64,000 bases of DNA from positions 2,621,665 to 2,685,664 of the forward strand of contig NZ_KB913032.1 of the NCBI RefSeq assembly GCF_000384215.1, read 5' to 3'. Under the pieces are notes generated by a model. It made no database searches. It was given only the letters and a program-made list of their open reading frames with translations, and was not told where the DNA came from. The stretch comes from Amycolatopsis alba DSM 44262 (GTDB taxonomy: Bacteria; Actinomycetota; Actinomycetes; Mycobacteriales; Pseudonocardiaceae). The translations under genes and the position numbers were made by a program. This document shows positions 35,580 to 44,034 of this stretch, piece by piece (position 1 is the first letter of the stretch; the number at the start of each line of letters is the position of its first letter).

Positions 35580-36983
35580 ATGGGAACGAAGATCGGCGAT
35601 CACGCCGTCGTGCTCGGGGGCAGCATCGCCGGGATGCTCGCCGCCCGCGTGCTTTCCGACGCCTACCGCCAGGTGACCGTCATCGAACGCGACGATCTCA
35701 CCGCGGCCGGGACGGATCTGCGCCCGGCGATCTCGTGGGCGATCCACATCCACGCCCTGCTCGAACGGGGCCGCATCATCATCGAGGACCTGTTCCCCGG
35801 TTTCGTCGACGACATGATCGCGGCCGGTGTCCCGGTCGGCGACTACGGGTCGACCTGCCACTACTACTTCAACGGCGACATGTTCGCCGTCACCGACACC
35901 GGGATGGCCTGTGTGGCCGCGAACCGGCCGGTTATCGAGCACTTCCTGCGGTCGCGCACGCTGCCGCGTCCCGGTGTCGTCCTGCGTGAGCGCACGGACA
36001 TCGTCGGCCTGGTCGCGAACGAGGGCAACGAGCGCATCACCGGGGTCCGCGTGCAGAGCCGCGACGGCGGCGGCGAAGAGGTCATCAGCGCGGACCTGAT
36101 CGTCGACGCTTCCGGCCGCGGTTCGCGTTCCCCGCGCTGGCTCGAGGAGCTCGGCTACGAGAAGGCACCGGAGGAGAAGGTCCAGATGGACCTGACCTAC
36201 ACGACGATGGACTTCGTCGGCCCGCTGCCCGTCGACCCGCTCGGCGAGGACATCGCGCTGGTCCCGACGGCGACCCCCGGCTTCCCACGCGGCGGCATCT
36301 TCGCGCGCCTGGCCGACCGGTACGCCCTCACCCTCACCGGCATCGCGGGCGACCGGGCGCCGACCGACCACGACGGCTTCCTGGCCTACGCCAAGACGTT
36401 GCCGGTCAAGGAGGTCTACAACGCCATCGAGAACGCGGAGCAGCGCGCGCCCGCCGGTTCGTTCCGGTTCCCGGCCAGCGTCCGCCGCCACTACGAGAAG
36501 CTGACCCGCTTCCCCGCCGGGTACCTGATCCTCGGTGACGCCGCCTGCATCTTCAACCCCGTCTACGCCCAGGGCATGACGGTCGCCGCGATGGGCGCGA
36601 ACGTGCTGCGCAAGCACCTGGAGAAGGGTGTCGAGCCGTCGTTCCGGGGCTACTTCCGCGATCTGGCCAAGGAGACCGACTCCCCGTGGATGATGTCCGC
36701 GTCGGCGGACCTCGGCTACGAGACGGTGCGCGGCAAGCGCACCCTGGCGACCAAGATCGGCAACGCCTACATGTCGAAGGTGATGGCGGCGGCCGCGAAC
36801 GACCCTGTGGTGGCGCGCGGGTTCATGCGCACCATCTCGCTGATCGACCCGCCGCAGGCGCTGATGAAGCCGTCGATGATGCGCCGGGTGCTGTTCTCCG
36901 GCGGTGGCAAGAAGAACGCCACCGTGACGACACTCCCCACCGCCAAGACGGACACCGGCGAGGCCGAGCGTCCCGCGGCCTGA
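35580..36983 (+). CDS. FAD-dependent monooxygenase/epoxidase-like protein
   Basis: A 467-residue group A flavoprotein. The dinucleotide-binding motif is AVVLGGSIAGMLAARVL at the N-terminus, with VIVDASGRGSRSP and the second FAD motif LILGDAACIFNPVYAQGMT near residue 320. Such enzymes hydroxylate or epoxidise aromatic or polyene substrates. It could tailor the aromatic acid or the core. It is followed 29 nt later by the MFS exporter gene on the same strand. Confidence 0.82.
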   Translation: MGTKIGDHAVVLGGSIAGMLAARVLSDAYRQVTVIERDDLTAAGTDLRPAISWAIHIHALLERGRIIIEDLFPGFVDDMIAAGVPVGDYGSTCHYYFNGDMFAVTDTGMACVAANRPVIEHFLRSRTLPRPGVVLRERTDIVGLVANEGNERITGVRVQSRDGGGEEVISADLIVDASGRGSRSPRWLEELGYEKAPEEKVQMDLTYTTMDFVGPLPVDPLGEDIALVPTATPGFPRGGIFARLADRYALTLTGIAGDRAPTDHDGFLAYAKTLPVKEVYNAIENAEQRAPAGSFRFPASVRRHYEKLTRFPAGYLILGDAACIFNPVYAQGMTVAAMGANVLRKHLEKGVEPSFRGYFRDLAKETDSPWMMSASADLGYETVRGKRTLATKIGNAYMSKVMAAAANDPVVARGFMRTISLIDPPQALMKPSMMRRVLFSGGGKKNATVTTLPTAKTDTGEAERPAA

Positions 36984-37012
36984 TCCTTTCGTCACGAGCA
37001 CGAGGAGTTCCG

Positions 37013-38467
37013 GTGAGTAATCTTCAGGCCGTCCGCTTCCGCTGGGCCGCGCTGGTCCTGCTGTGCGCGGCCAACTTCGCGGTCCTGCTGGATTCGCAGA
37101 GCGTCATCCTGGCGCTGCCTTCGCTGGCACCCGACCTCGGGATGTCGCCTGCCGACGCGCAGTGGGTGCTGAGCGCCAAGCTCATCACCTTCGGCGGGCT
37201 GCTCATCCTCGGCGGCCGGGCGGCCGACCACTTCGGCAGGCGCCGGGTGTTCGTGCTCGGCACGGCATTGTTCCTGGTCGGATCGGTCCTCTGTGGACTG
37301 GCATGGAGCCCCGCGGTGATCATCGCCGCGCGGGCGCTGAGCGGGATCGCGGCGGCGCTGATGGTGCCGACGGCGTTGTCGATCCTCATGAACACCTTCC
37401 CCGAGGGCAAGAGCCGCAACACCGCGCTCGCCGGCTGGTCCGGCATCGGCGGGATCGGCGCCACGGCGGGCCTGCTCGTCGGCGGGCTGCTCACGCAGAC
37501 CCTGGGCTGGCAGTGGGTGTTCTACGTCAACGTGCCGATCGCGGTGCTGGTCATGCTGCTGGCGCCGGTGCTGCTGCAGGAGAGCCGGGACTCCGGCAAG
37601 CGTCGCAGCCAGGACGTCGCGGGAGCCGTAGTCAGCACACTCGCACTCGTCGCGATCATCCTCGCCGTCGTCCAGGCGCCGGTATGGGGCTGGACGAGCG
37701 CGCCGACGCTGATCCTGTTCGCCGTCGCCGCCGGGCTGCTCGCGCTGTTCGTGGTGGTAGAGAAACGTTCGTCGGCGCCGCTGGTGCCCTTGGCGCTGAT
37801 CCGCCGTCCGGCGCTCGCGGGCGGCAACCTCGTCACCGTCGCGATGGGCATGGCGGCCTTCGGGCTTTCGGTCACCATCTCGATGTACGGGCAGGTCGTC
37901 CTCGGCTACAGCCCGCTGGAGTTCGGCGTGCTGCAATCGGTCATGCCGACGCTGGCGTTCGTGGGCGCGTACGTCGGCCAGTCCGTGGTGACCAGGCTGG
38001 GGGTCCGGCCGGTCGTCGCGGCCTGTCTCGTGCTGCTCGGCGCCGGCTGCCTGCTGCTTTCCCAGGTGCCGGTGAACGGTAGTTACGGGGCCGACATCCT
38101 GTGGGGTCTGGTCGTCTTCGGCCCTGGGCTGGGCGCGGGCATGGCGGCCGCGTCGGTGGCCGCGCTGTCCAAGGTGCCGCAGGCCGACAGCGGGGCGGCG
38201 TCGGGGATCAACGTCGCGTCGTTCCAGATCGGCGGCGCGCTCGGGGTCGCGGTGGTGACCTCGGTGTCGACGTCGTTCACCGCCGCGCCGGGCGGGCCCG
38301 CGGAGTTCACCGCCGGGCTTCAGGCTTCGTTCGTGGCTTGCGTGATCTTCGCCGTCATCGGCCTCGGCGTGACCTTCACCCTGTTGCGCGGCAACAAGAA
38401 GCGTCACCTCCACAGCGTCGACGGCCAGAACCGCTCCGACCGGGACGATCTCCCGCTCGCCGGCTGA
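37013..38467 (+). CDS. MFS exporter, DHA2 (EmrB/QacA) family
   Basis: A 484-residue membrane protein with about 14 hydrophobic segments. The DHA2 signatures are visible: FAVLLDSQSVILALPSLAPD in segment 1, GGRAADHFGRRRVFVLG after segment 2, and WRWVF-like LGWQWVFYVNVPIAVL in segment 5. The GTG start at 37013 follows CGAGGAG. Enediyne clusters encode DHA2 exporters (SgcB, NcsA1) that remove the product, so this is a likely self-resistance pump. Confidence 0.88.
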   Translation: MSNLQAVRFRWAALVLLCAANFAVLLDSQSVILALPSLAPDLGMSPADAQWVLSAKLITFGGLLILGGRAADHFGRRRVFVLGTALFLVGSVLCGLAWSPAVIIAARALSGIAAALMVPTALSILMNTFPEGKSRNTALAGWSGIGGIGATAGLLVGGLLTQTLGWQWVFYVNVPIAVLVMLLAPVLLQESRDSGKRRSQDVAGAVVSTLALVAIILAVVQAPVWGWTSAPTLILFAVAAGLLALFVVVEKRSSAPLVPLALIRRPALAGGNLVTVAMGMAAFGLSVTISMYGQVVLGYSPLEFGVLQSVMPTLAFVGAYVGQSVVTRLGVRPVVAACLVLLGAGCLLLSQVPVNGSYGADILWGLVVFGPGLGAGMAAASVAALSKVPQADSGAASGINVASFQIGGALGVAVVTSVSTSFTAAPGGPAEFTAGLQASFVACVIFAVIGLGVTFTLLRGNKKRHLHSVDGQNRSDRDDLPLAG

Positions 38468-38470
38468 CCT

Positions 38471-38531
38471 GAAATCCGTGAAGGCCTCCTTCCCTACTCT
38501 CAAGGTAGGGAAGGAGGCCTTCACGGATTTC
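38471..38531. repeat. REP-like palindrome, copy 3 (27-bp stem)
   Basis: The longest copy: an almost continuous 27-bp stem from GAAATCCGTGAAGG to its complement CCTTCACGGATTTC with the loop TCTCAAG. It lies between the convergent exporter and halogenase genes and almost certainly terminates both. Confidence 0.88.
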
Positions 38532-40102
38532 TAGAGGCCTCGGTGCAGGGCATCGATGTACTCGCGGTGACTGGGCAGGCCGGCGGAGTAGATCTCCCGC
38601 TCCTTGTCGATCTGCTCGAACATCTCCCACGCGGCGGCGTCGTTCATCAGCTCGACCGACGGCGGGGCCTTCTTGAAGTCGAAGTCCATTCCGGACAGGA
38701 TCGCCCAGAGACTGCGGGTCTCGAACAGCCGCAGCTGGCTGCCGTCGGGGATGATGACGCTCTCCGCGTACTCGGTGAGCTTCTCCTCCAGGCTCGCCGG
38801 GATCGGCGCCTCCCGGACGGCACGCCAGAACTCGGTGTCGTCGCGGTCGGTGAGCGTGTAGTGCATGACGATGAAGTCGCGCAGGTCCTCGAACGCGCTG
38901 ACCATGAGTTCGTTGTAGCGGGCCTTGCGGCGCTCGTCGAAGTCCGAGTCCGGGAAGTGCAGCACCAGCAGTGCGAGCTGGTACTCGATGAGCGCGATCG
39001 TGGTGGACTCCAGCGGCTCGACGAAGCAGCTCGACAGGCCAACCGCGATGCAGTTGTTCACCCACGAGCGCCGGTTGTGCCCGACGCGCATCTTGATGTG
39101 GTTACCCGCGATGTCGTGCCCCCGGCCGCCGAGGTGCTGCCGCAGCTGCTGTTCGGCCTTCTCGGGTGTGGTGAACGCGCTGGAGTAGACGAAACCGGTG
39201 CCGTCACGGTCGGCCAGGGGGATCTCCCAGATCCAGCCGTCCGGTTTCGCGGTGGCGGAAGTGTACGGCCGCAGGCCGCCTTCCTGGTGTTCCGCCGGGA
39301 GCGCGACGGCGGAGTCGCACAGCAGGACGTCGTTGGCGCTGACGAACGGCTCGTTGAGCGTCTGGTTGATCAGCAGGCCGCGGAATCCCGTGCAGTCCAG
39401 GAAAAGATCGGCTTCGATCTCGCCGGCGGTGTCCGTGACGACCTTCTCGATCACGCCGCGCGGGTCGACGGTCACCGACTTCACGTCCGCCGAAACGAAC
39501 TTCACGCCGCGGCCGGTCGCCAGGTCACGGAGGTACTTGGCGATCAGCGCGGCGTCGAAGTGGTAGGCGTAGCGGTAGCCGGGGTCCGGTGCGTCGGTGC
39601 CGGGCAACGGTTTCGGCGCCTTGTCGAGCTCGCAAAGACGCTGCAGGGCCATTCCCGCGTCGCCGAAGGTCTCGCGTACGCGCGTGTCCCCGGCCAGCCG
39701 CTGCTTCAGCCAGAAGTGCGCGAGTGAGACGCCGCGGCCGAATCGCTTGTGGAACGGCTGCTCGTAGTTCCGCACCGCGGGTTCGGGAACGTCGAAGAAC
39801 GGGTGATAATAGGTGTGGCTGTCGCGGCCCTCGTGGGGTTTGCGCCAGTCGTTGAACCGGACGGCGGATTTGAAGACCGCGTTGGTCTTCGGCATCCAGT
39901 CCTCTTCTTTCATGCCGAGGAAGGAAAACGTGGTCCGCAACGTCGGGACCGTGGCCTCACCCACGCCGATCCGCGGGATCCGCGGCGACTCGATCAGGGT
40001 GATGTCGACCTTTCTGCCGAAGGCGCGGTTCAGGTAGGCGGCGGACAGCCAGCCGGCCGTGCCACCCCCGACGATCACGATCTTCTGTATTGGACGTGCC
40101 AC
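38531..40102 (-). CDS. Flavin-dependent halogenase, tryptophan-halogenase family
   Basis: A 523-residue FADH2-dependent halogenase. The FAD motif is GGGTAGW at residues 12-18, followed by IGVGEATVP. The Lys in AVFKSAVRF (residue 78) matches the catalytic Lys79 of PrnA. The WxWxIP halogenase motif reads WIWEIP, and the glutamate in CFVEPLEST corresponds to the active-site Glu. GTG 40102 follows AAAGGAGC with an 8-nt spacer and is preferred over more upstream starts. The substrate is unknown; the aromatic acid from the PKS is the obvious candidate. Next to the apoprotein on the same strand but separated from it by a terminator. Confidence 0.9.
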   Translation of the reverse strand: MARPIQKIVIVGGGTAGWLSAAYLNRAFGRKVDITLIESPRIPRIGVGEATVPTLRTTFSFLGMKEEDWMPKTNAVFKSAVRFNDWRKPHEGRDSHTYYHPFFDVPEPAVRNYEQPFHKRFGRGVSLAHFWLKQRLAGDTRVRETFGDAGMALQRLCELDKAPKPLPGTDAPDPGYRYAYHFDAALIAKYLRDLATGRGVKFVSADVKSVTVDPRGVIEKVVTDTAGEIEADLFLDCTGFRGLLINQTLNEPFVSANDVLLCDSAVALPAEHQEGGLRPYTSATAKPDGWIWEIPLADRDGTGFVYSSAFTTPEKAEQQLRQHLGGRGHDIAGNHIKMRVGHNRRSWVNNCIAVGLSSCFVEPLESTTIALIEYQLALLVLHFPDSDFDERRKARYNELMVSAFEDLRDFIVMHYTLTDRDDTEFWRAVREAPIPASLEEKLTEYAESVIIPDGSQLRLFETRSLWAILSGMDFDFKKAPPSVELMNDAAAWEMFEQIDKEREIYSAGLPSHREYIDALHRGL

Positions 40103-40248
40103 GGAAATGCTCCTTTGCGGTCCAGAAACCCCCACTAAGCTGCGCAAACGAGCGTAGGTTCCGATCGCACGATCGGGCAGGGTCCGGCTCATCCCTTCCC
40201 GATGAGTTACACCGTCTCGATCATGAGCTTCGCCTCAAGCGGACATAA

Positions 40249-40280
40249 GGGCACGGATCGCCGCGAGGCGACCCGTGCCC
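40249..40280 (-). terminator. Terminator of the apoprotein gene
   Basis: Arms GGGCACGGATCGCC and GGCGACCCGTGCCC pair over 14 bp (one G-U wobble in the minus-strand RNA) with a GCGA loop, 15 nt after the apoprotein stop. Confidence 0.75.
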
Positions 40281-40295
40281 TCAGGGGTCACGCCA

Positions 40296-40724
40296 CTACT
40301 GGAAAGAAATGGCGACACCGGCGGGACCATTACCCGCGGCGTCCGCCAGACCGATCACGCAGGTGACCGCCGAGCAATCGACCGTACCGTACGAACTGCC
40401 GTCGAAAAGAATTCCCTCGAAGCTCTTCTTCACGGTCAGCGGAGTGGAAAGGGTTCCATCGCCCGCGGCCGTCACGTCGACCCGGCCCGAAGCGTTGCAG
40501 GCGAGCACGCCGGACGACACTTCGGCACACTCGCCGACGGTGTAGGCCGTCCCCGCCGTCAGCCCCGACGCACCCACCTGGACCACGGCGTTGTCGGCCA
40601 ACCCGGACGACGGCGTCACCGTTGCCGAAGGGGCGTCGGCCGACGCGGGCGCCTGGAAGGCGACAAGCATGCCGAGAGCGGCGGCGGTACCGGCGACGGT
40701 CTTCACGAAAACGCTTTTGCGCAT
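40296..40724 (-). CDS. Secreted enediyne-binding apoprotein, neocarzinostatin family
   Basis: A 142-residue precursor with a signal peptide (basic MRKSVFVK, hydrophobic core, cleavage at APASA-DAP after residue 29). The mature 113 residues align without gaps to neocarzinostatin as I remember it, about 60% identical by hand count. Cys37/47 and Cys88/93, the two disulfides, are at identical positions, and SFEGILFDG and DAAGNGP are kept. Ligand-pocket residues differ: Trp39 is Glu, Phe52 is Arg, Trp83 is Tyr, whereas Phe78 is kept. Such proteins bind and protect a nine-membered enediyne chromophore. It has its own strong promoter (TTGACA-N18-TAAATT), a GGAG site and a terminator, as expected for an abundant secreted protein. 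Confidence 0.93.
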   Translation of the reverse strand: MRKSVFVKTVAGTAAALGMLVAFQAPASADAPSATVTPSSGLADNAVVQVGASGLTAGTAYTVGECAEVSSGVLACNASGRVDVTAAGDGTLSTPLTVKKSFEGILFDGSSYGTVDCSAVTCVIGLADAAGNGPAGVAISFQ

Positions 40725-40807
40725 GACTTTTTACTCCTTCATCGGGGTGAGGACGGAATGAATGGCGGGGGATATTTTCGTATTGTTCCCCGGCGCTTCC
40801 GGTAATG

Positions 40808-40837
40808 AATTTACGGATCTTCGAGGTTGCTTGTCAA
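40808..40837 (-). promoter_or_regulatory. Strong promoter of the apoprotein gene
   Basis: On the minus strand TTGACA (40837-40832), 18-nt spacer, TAAATT (40813-40808), about 85 nt before the ATG. The spacer contains GCAACC and an inverted copy of the cluster box (GCAACCGAGGAGAAG, 40850-40864) lies just beyond the -35, so the same regulator may act here. The 40725-41020 interval holds this promoter and the divergent one at 40947, no gene. Confidence 0.65.
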
Positions 40838-40946
40838 CGAATTCTGTTCGCAACCGAGGAGAAGCGGAGCAATCTTGAGGCCGGATACCCTTTGCGCACT
40901 ATGTCGGGTTCGCCCCGCTCGGGCGGCCCGGTCGCGAAGCATGCGG

Positions 40947-40987
40947 GCAAGCAGGGAGATGGCATGGAGGTGAGCGCGACCTAGCGT
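40947..40987 (+). promoter_or_regulatory. Cluster promoter box for the hydrolase/P450/SDR operon
   Basis: GCAAGCAGGGAGATG (40947-40961), 20-nt spacer, TAGCGT (40982-40987), 34 nt before the ATG at 41021. A further box, GCAACCGAGGAGAAG at 40850-40864, is followed after 21 nt by TACCCT and could drive a second promoter. Confidence 0.62.
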
Positions 40988-41020
40988 GGGAAGCGGGTTT
41001 CGACAGGCGGGAGATTCGTG

Positions 41021-41863
41021 ATGGCGAACCAGGAAACCGCGGCCAGTCTCGACAACATCGGGTTCGGGACACGGGGTCTCGTACTCGAACACGTGACGTC
41101 GGCGGACGGGACGCGGATCGCCTTTGAGAAGTCCGGGGAAGGCCCGCCGGTGATCATTCTCGGCGGCGGGCTCAACGAGAAGGCGATGTTCGCCGACCTC
41201 GCCGAGCTGCTCTCGGAGGATTTCACCGTCTACAACTACGATCGCCGCGGCCGCGGGAACAGCGAGGACAACGGCGGGCTGTCCGGGTACACCATCGACC
41301 GCGAGGTCGAAGACCTGGCGGCGGTCCTCGATGCGGCAGGCCCCGAGGCGGCGATCTTCGCCAACTGCACCGGCGGCCTGATCGCCATGCGGGCGGCGGC
41401 GAACGGCGTCCCGATGGGCAAAATGGCGCTGTACGAACCCACTTACGGCGGCCACCAGCTGCCAGAGTCCTATATGGACGATCTGGAGCGGATGGTCGCC
41501 GCCGATCACCGCACCGACGCGGTCGCGCTGTTCCTGAGAGAGAACGTCCGGTTCAGCCAGGAAACCATCGAGGGCTTCAAATCCCTTCCCATCTGGCCGT
41601 CGTTCGAGGCCATGGCCCCGACGACGCTCTACGACTCCATCCTCGACGCGAACCACGAGGCCGTCCCGTTCGGCGAGCTGCCGGGCATCGGGGTGCCGAC
41701 CCTGGTGATCGGCGGCAGGGAAAGCCCTTCGTGGCTGATCGACAACTGCCACGCCCTCGCCGACGGGCTCCCCAACGGCCAGTACGTCTGCATGAACGAG
41801 GGGCATCTGTTCAACCAGAAGGCGGGCGCCCCGCTGCTCACGGTGTTCTTCCGGTCCCAGTAA
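41021..41863 (+). CDS. Alpha/beta hydrolase with Cys at the nucleophile position (copy 2)
   Basis: A 280-residue paralogue of the protein at 33492-34316. Shared blocks include KSGEGPPVIILGGGLNEKAM, FTVYNYDRRGRGNS and the elbow IFANCTGGLIAM, in which Cys again replaces Ser; the His is in MNEGHLFN. ATG 41021 is better spaced from the GCGGGAG site than the GTG at 41018. Two diverged copies in one cluster suggest two acyl-transfer or hydrolysis steps, or a duplicated resistance function. Confidence 0.82.
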   Translation: MANQETAASLDNIGFGTRGLVLEHVTSADGTRIAFEKSGEGPPVIILGGGLNEKAMFADLAELLSEDFTVYNYDRRGRGNSEDNGGLSGYTIDREVEDLAAVLDAAGPEAAIFANCTGGLIAMRAAANGVPMGKMALYEPTYGGHQLPESYMDDLERMVAADHRTDAVALFLRENVRFSQETIEGFKSLPIWPSFEAMAPTTLYDSILDANHEAVPFGELPGIGVPTLVIGGRESPSWLIDNCHALADGLPNGQYVCMNEGHLFNQKAGAPLLTVFFRSQ

Positions 41864-41898
41864 GCACAACCCTTTTCGATCGTTGAGGAGAAGATCCG

Positions 41899-43137
41899 AT
41901 GGAAAGCCGCTGCCCTTACACCTTGGACATCGCGGGTACGGACATTCACGCGGAGAGCGAGGCTCTGCGCGCCCGTGGGCCGATCACCCAGGTCGAGCTG
42001 CCCGGCGGGGTGATCGGGTGGTCGGTGACCGGCTACCAGGCGGCGCGCCAGGTGCTGGCCGACAACCGGTTCGCCAAGGACCCGCAGAAGTGGACCAAAT
42101 ACACCGAAGGCGAGATCCCGTCGAACTGGCCGCTGATCGGCTGGCTCCTGATGGACAACATGACCACGAACGACGGTGAGGACCACAACCGCCTGCGCAA
42201 GCTGGTTTCCCGTGGTTTCACGCCGAAGCAGGTCGAGCTGACCCGGCCGCTGATCCAGAAGATCGTCGACGACCTCCTCGACGGCCTTTCCGGCTTCGGC
42301 GCGGACGAGGTCGTCGACCTCAAGGGCCGCTTCGCGACCCCGCTGCCCGCCCGCGTCATCTGCGACATGTTCGGTGTCCCGGAGTCGGCCCGCGCGTCGG
42401 CGCTGCGCGGCGCGGGCGTCAACGTCACCACGACCACCACCGGTGACGAGGCCGAGGCGAACGTCGAGCTGTGGCACCAGGAACTGACCGACCTCGCCGA
42501 GTTCAAACGCGAGCACCCCGGCGACGACCTGACCAGCCTCTTGCTCGCCGCGCGCGAGGAGGACGGCAGCAGGCTCACCGACGAGGAGATGGTCGGCACC
42601 CTGCACCTCATGCTGGGCGCCGGTTCCGAGACGCTGATGAACGCGCTCAGCGCCGCCGTCGTCGCGCTGCTGAGCCAGCCCGAGCAGAAGGAACTGCTGG
42701 ACAGCGGCCAGGTTTCCTGGGACGACGTCATCGAAGAGGCGCTGCGGGTCAACGCCCCGGTCGCGCAGCTGCCGCTGCGGTACGCGACCGAGGACATCGA
42801 GGTCGCCGGGGTCACCATCCGCAAGGGTGACCCGGTGCTGATGGGCTTCACCGCCATCGGCCGCGACCCGGAGAACCACGGCGAGACCGCCGGGCAGTTC
42901 GACGCCACCCGCGCCGACAAGACGCACCTGTCGTTCGGACACGGCGCGCACTTCTGCCTCGGCGCGCCGCTCGCGCGGCTGGAGCTGCGGATCGCGCTGC
43001 CCGCCCTGTTCGCCCGCTACCCGGACCTGAAGCTCGCTGTCGGCGTCGACGAGCTCGAAGGCCAGGGCACGTTCATCATGAACGGCCACAAGGAGGTCCC
43101 GGTGCGGCTGGGCGAGCCCTCGCTGGTGCGGTCATGA
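41899..43137 (+). CDS. Cytochrome P450 (1)
   Basis: A 412-residue bacterial class I P450. The haem-binding loop is FGHGAHFCLGAPLARLEL with the ligand Cys at residue 353; the I-helix reads HLMLGAGSETLMN and the ExxR helix EEALRVN. It would hydroxylate or epoxidise a pathway intermediate, with the reductase at 47361-48311 or a host ferredoxin as electron donor. It follows the hydrolase gene by 35 nt and overlaps the SDR gene by 4 nt. Confidence 0.9.
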   Translation: MESRCPYTLDIAGTDIHAESEALRARGPITQVELPGGVIGWSVTGYQAARQVLADNRFAKDPQKWTKYTEGEIPSNWPLIGWLLMDNMTTNDGEDHNRLRKLVSRGFTPKQVELTRPLIQKIVDDLLDGLSGFGADEVVDLKGRFATPLPARVICDMFGVPESARASALRGAGVNVTTTTTGDEAEANVELWHQELTDLAEFKREHPGDDLTSLLLAAREEDGSRLTDEEMVGTLHLMLGAGSETLMNALSAAVVALLSQPEQKELLDSGQVSWDDVIEEALRVNAPVAQLPLRYATEDIEVAGVTIRKGDPVLMGFTAIGRDPENHGETAGQFDATRADKTHLSFGHGAHFCLGAPLARLELRIALPALFARYPDLKLAVGVDELEGQGTFIMNGHKEVPVRLGEPSLVRS

Positions 43138-43916
43138 CCGGCGGGTCCGTCCACGACGCGCCGCTGGCGGTCGTCACCGGCGCGTCGTCGGGGATCGGCG
43201 CGGAGTTCACGCGGGTGCTGCGGGACCGCGGCTACCGCGTGCTCGCCGTCGCCCGCCGCGCGGACCGGCTCGACGAGCTGGCGAAGGGATCGAACGGCTT
43301 CATCGTCCCCTTCGTCCGCGACGTCACCTCCGAGGGCGCGGCCGAAGCGATCCTCGGGCGTGCGGAGGAGCTCGGCGGCGCCGACCTCCTCGTCTGCAAC
43401 GCCGGCCGGGGATCGAGGGGCCGGATCCACGAATCGGATCCGGCCGACGCGCTCGGCATGATCGGGCTCAACGTGACCGCGAACGTCGACCTCGTGTCGC
43501 AGGCCGTCCCCAAGATGGTCGCGCGCGGCTCGGGCGGCATCATCGTCGTCGCGTCGAACCTCGGCTTCTTCGCCACCCCGAACATGGCCGTCTACGGCGC
43601 CACGAAGGCCTTCCTGCTGTCCTTCACCGAGTCGCTTTCGGCGGAGCTGGCGGGGACCGGGGTACGGGCCATGGCACTGTGCCCTGGCGCGACCTCGACC
43701 GAGTTCGGCGACGTCGCCGGTCTCGGTGACACGGTCGAGAAGACACCTGGCTTCACGACCGCGGAAGAGGTCGTGCGAGGCGGTTTGAAGGCGTGGGACA
43801 AGGGGCGCGCGATCACCGTGCCCGGAACCGTCGCACGCCTGCTCACGGCGTTCTTGGCCTACTCCCCGCGGGCGCTGTCTCGCCGGATCATGGGCAAGAT
43901 CTTCACCGCCGGATGA
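43134..43916 (+). CDS. Short-chain dehydrogenase/reductase
   Basis: A 260-residue classical SDR. The NAD(P)-binding motif is VVTGASSGIGAEF at the N-terminus, with LVCNAGRG further on; the active-site YxxxK is in YGATKAFLLSF. ATGA overlap with P450 (1) suggests that it reduces or oxidises the P450 product. An adjacent 10-bp hairpin follows the gene. Confidence 0.87.
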   Translation: MTGGSVHDAPLAVVTGASSGIGAEFTRVLRDRGYRVLAVARRADRLDELAKGSNGFIVPFVRDVTSEGAAEAILGRAEELGGADLLVCNAGRGSRGRIHESDPADALGMIGLNVTANVDLVSQAVPKMVARGSGGIIVVASNLGFFATPNMAVYGATKAFLLSFTESLSAELAGTGVRAMALCPGATSTEFGDVAGLGDTVEKTPGFTTAEEVVRGGLKAWDKGRAITVPGTVARLLTAFLAYSPRALSRRIMGKIFTAG

Positions 43917-43943
43917 CCACTATCGGGTGAATGTCCGGAATTG

Positions 43944-43972
43944 CCGGGCGCGAGCGATGAGTTCGCGCCCGG
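43944..43972. other. Perfect 10-bp hairpin between SDR and hydrolase genes
   Basis: CCGGGCGCGA and TCGCGCCCGG pair perfectly around a 9-nt loop. There is no T run. It may partially terminate the operon or act as a processing site before the hydrolase gene at 44035. Confidence 0.5.
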
Positions 43973-44034
43973 CCCGGAGTCCAACCTGTGACGCCGCCAC
44001 CCGACGGGCGGAAGATCGAGGAAGGACGACCGAG

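Noticed and set aside
36992..38524. A 510-codon minus-strand open frame opposite the DHA2 exporter, and similar frames opposite 27018-28487 and 29375-30841.
   Set aside because: High-GC antisense shadows with low-complexity His/Arg/Gly-rich translations; the opposite strand carries recognisable families with ribosome sites.
40144..40158. GCAAACGAGCGTAGG as another copy of the cluster box.
   Set aside because: Only a partial match, and no plus-strand gene follows it.
40161..40176. Palindrome CCGATCGCACGATCGG upstream of the halogenase as a cluster operator.
   Set aside because: It is perfect but unique in the window and unlike the recurring box; a 7-bp palindrome in high-GC DNA can occur by chance.
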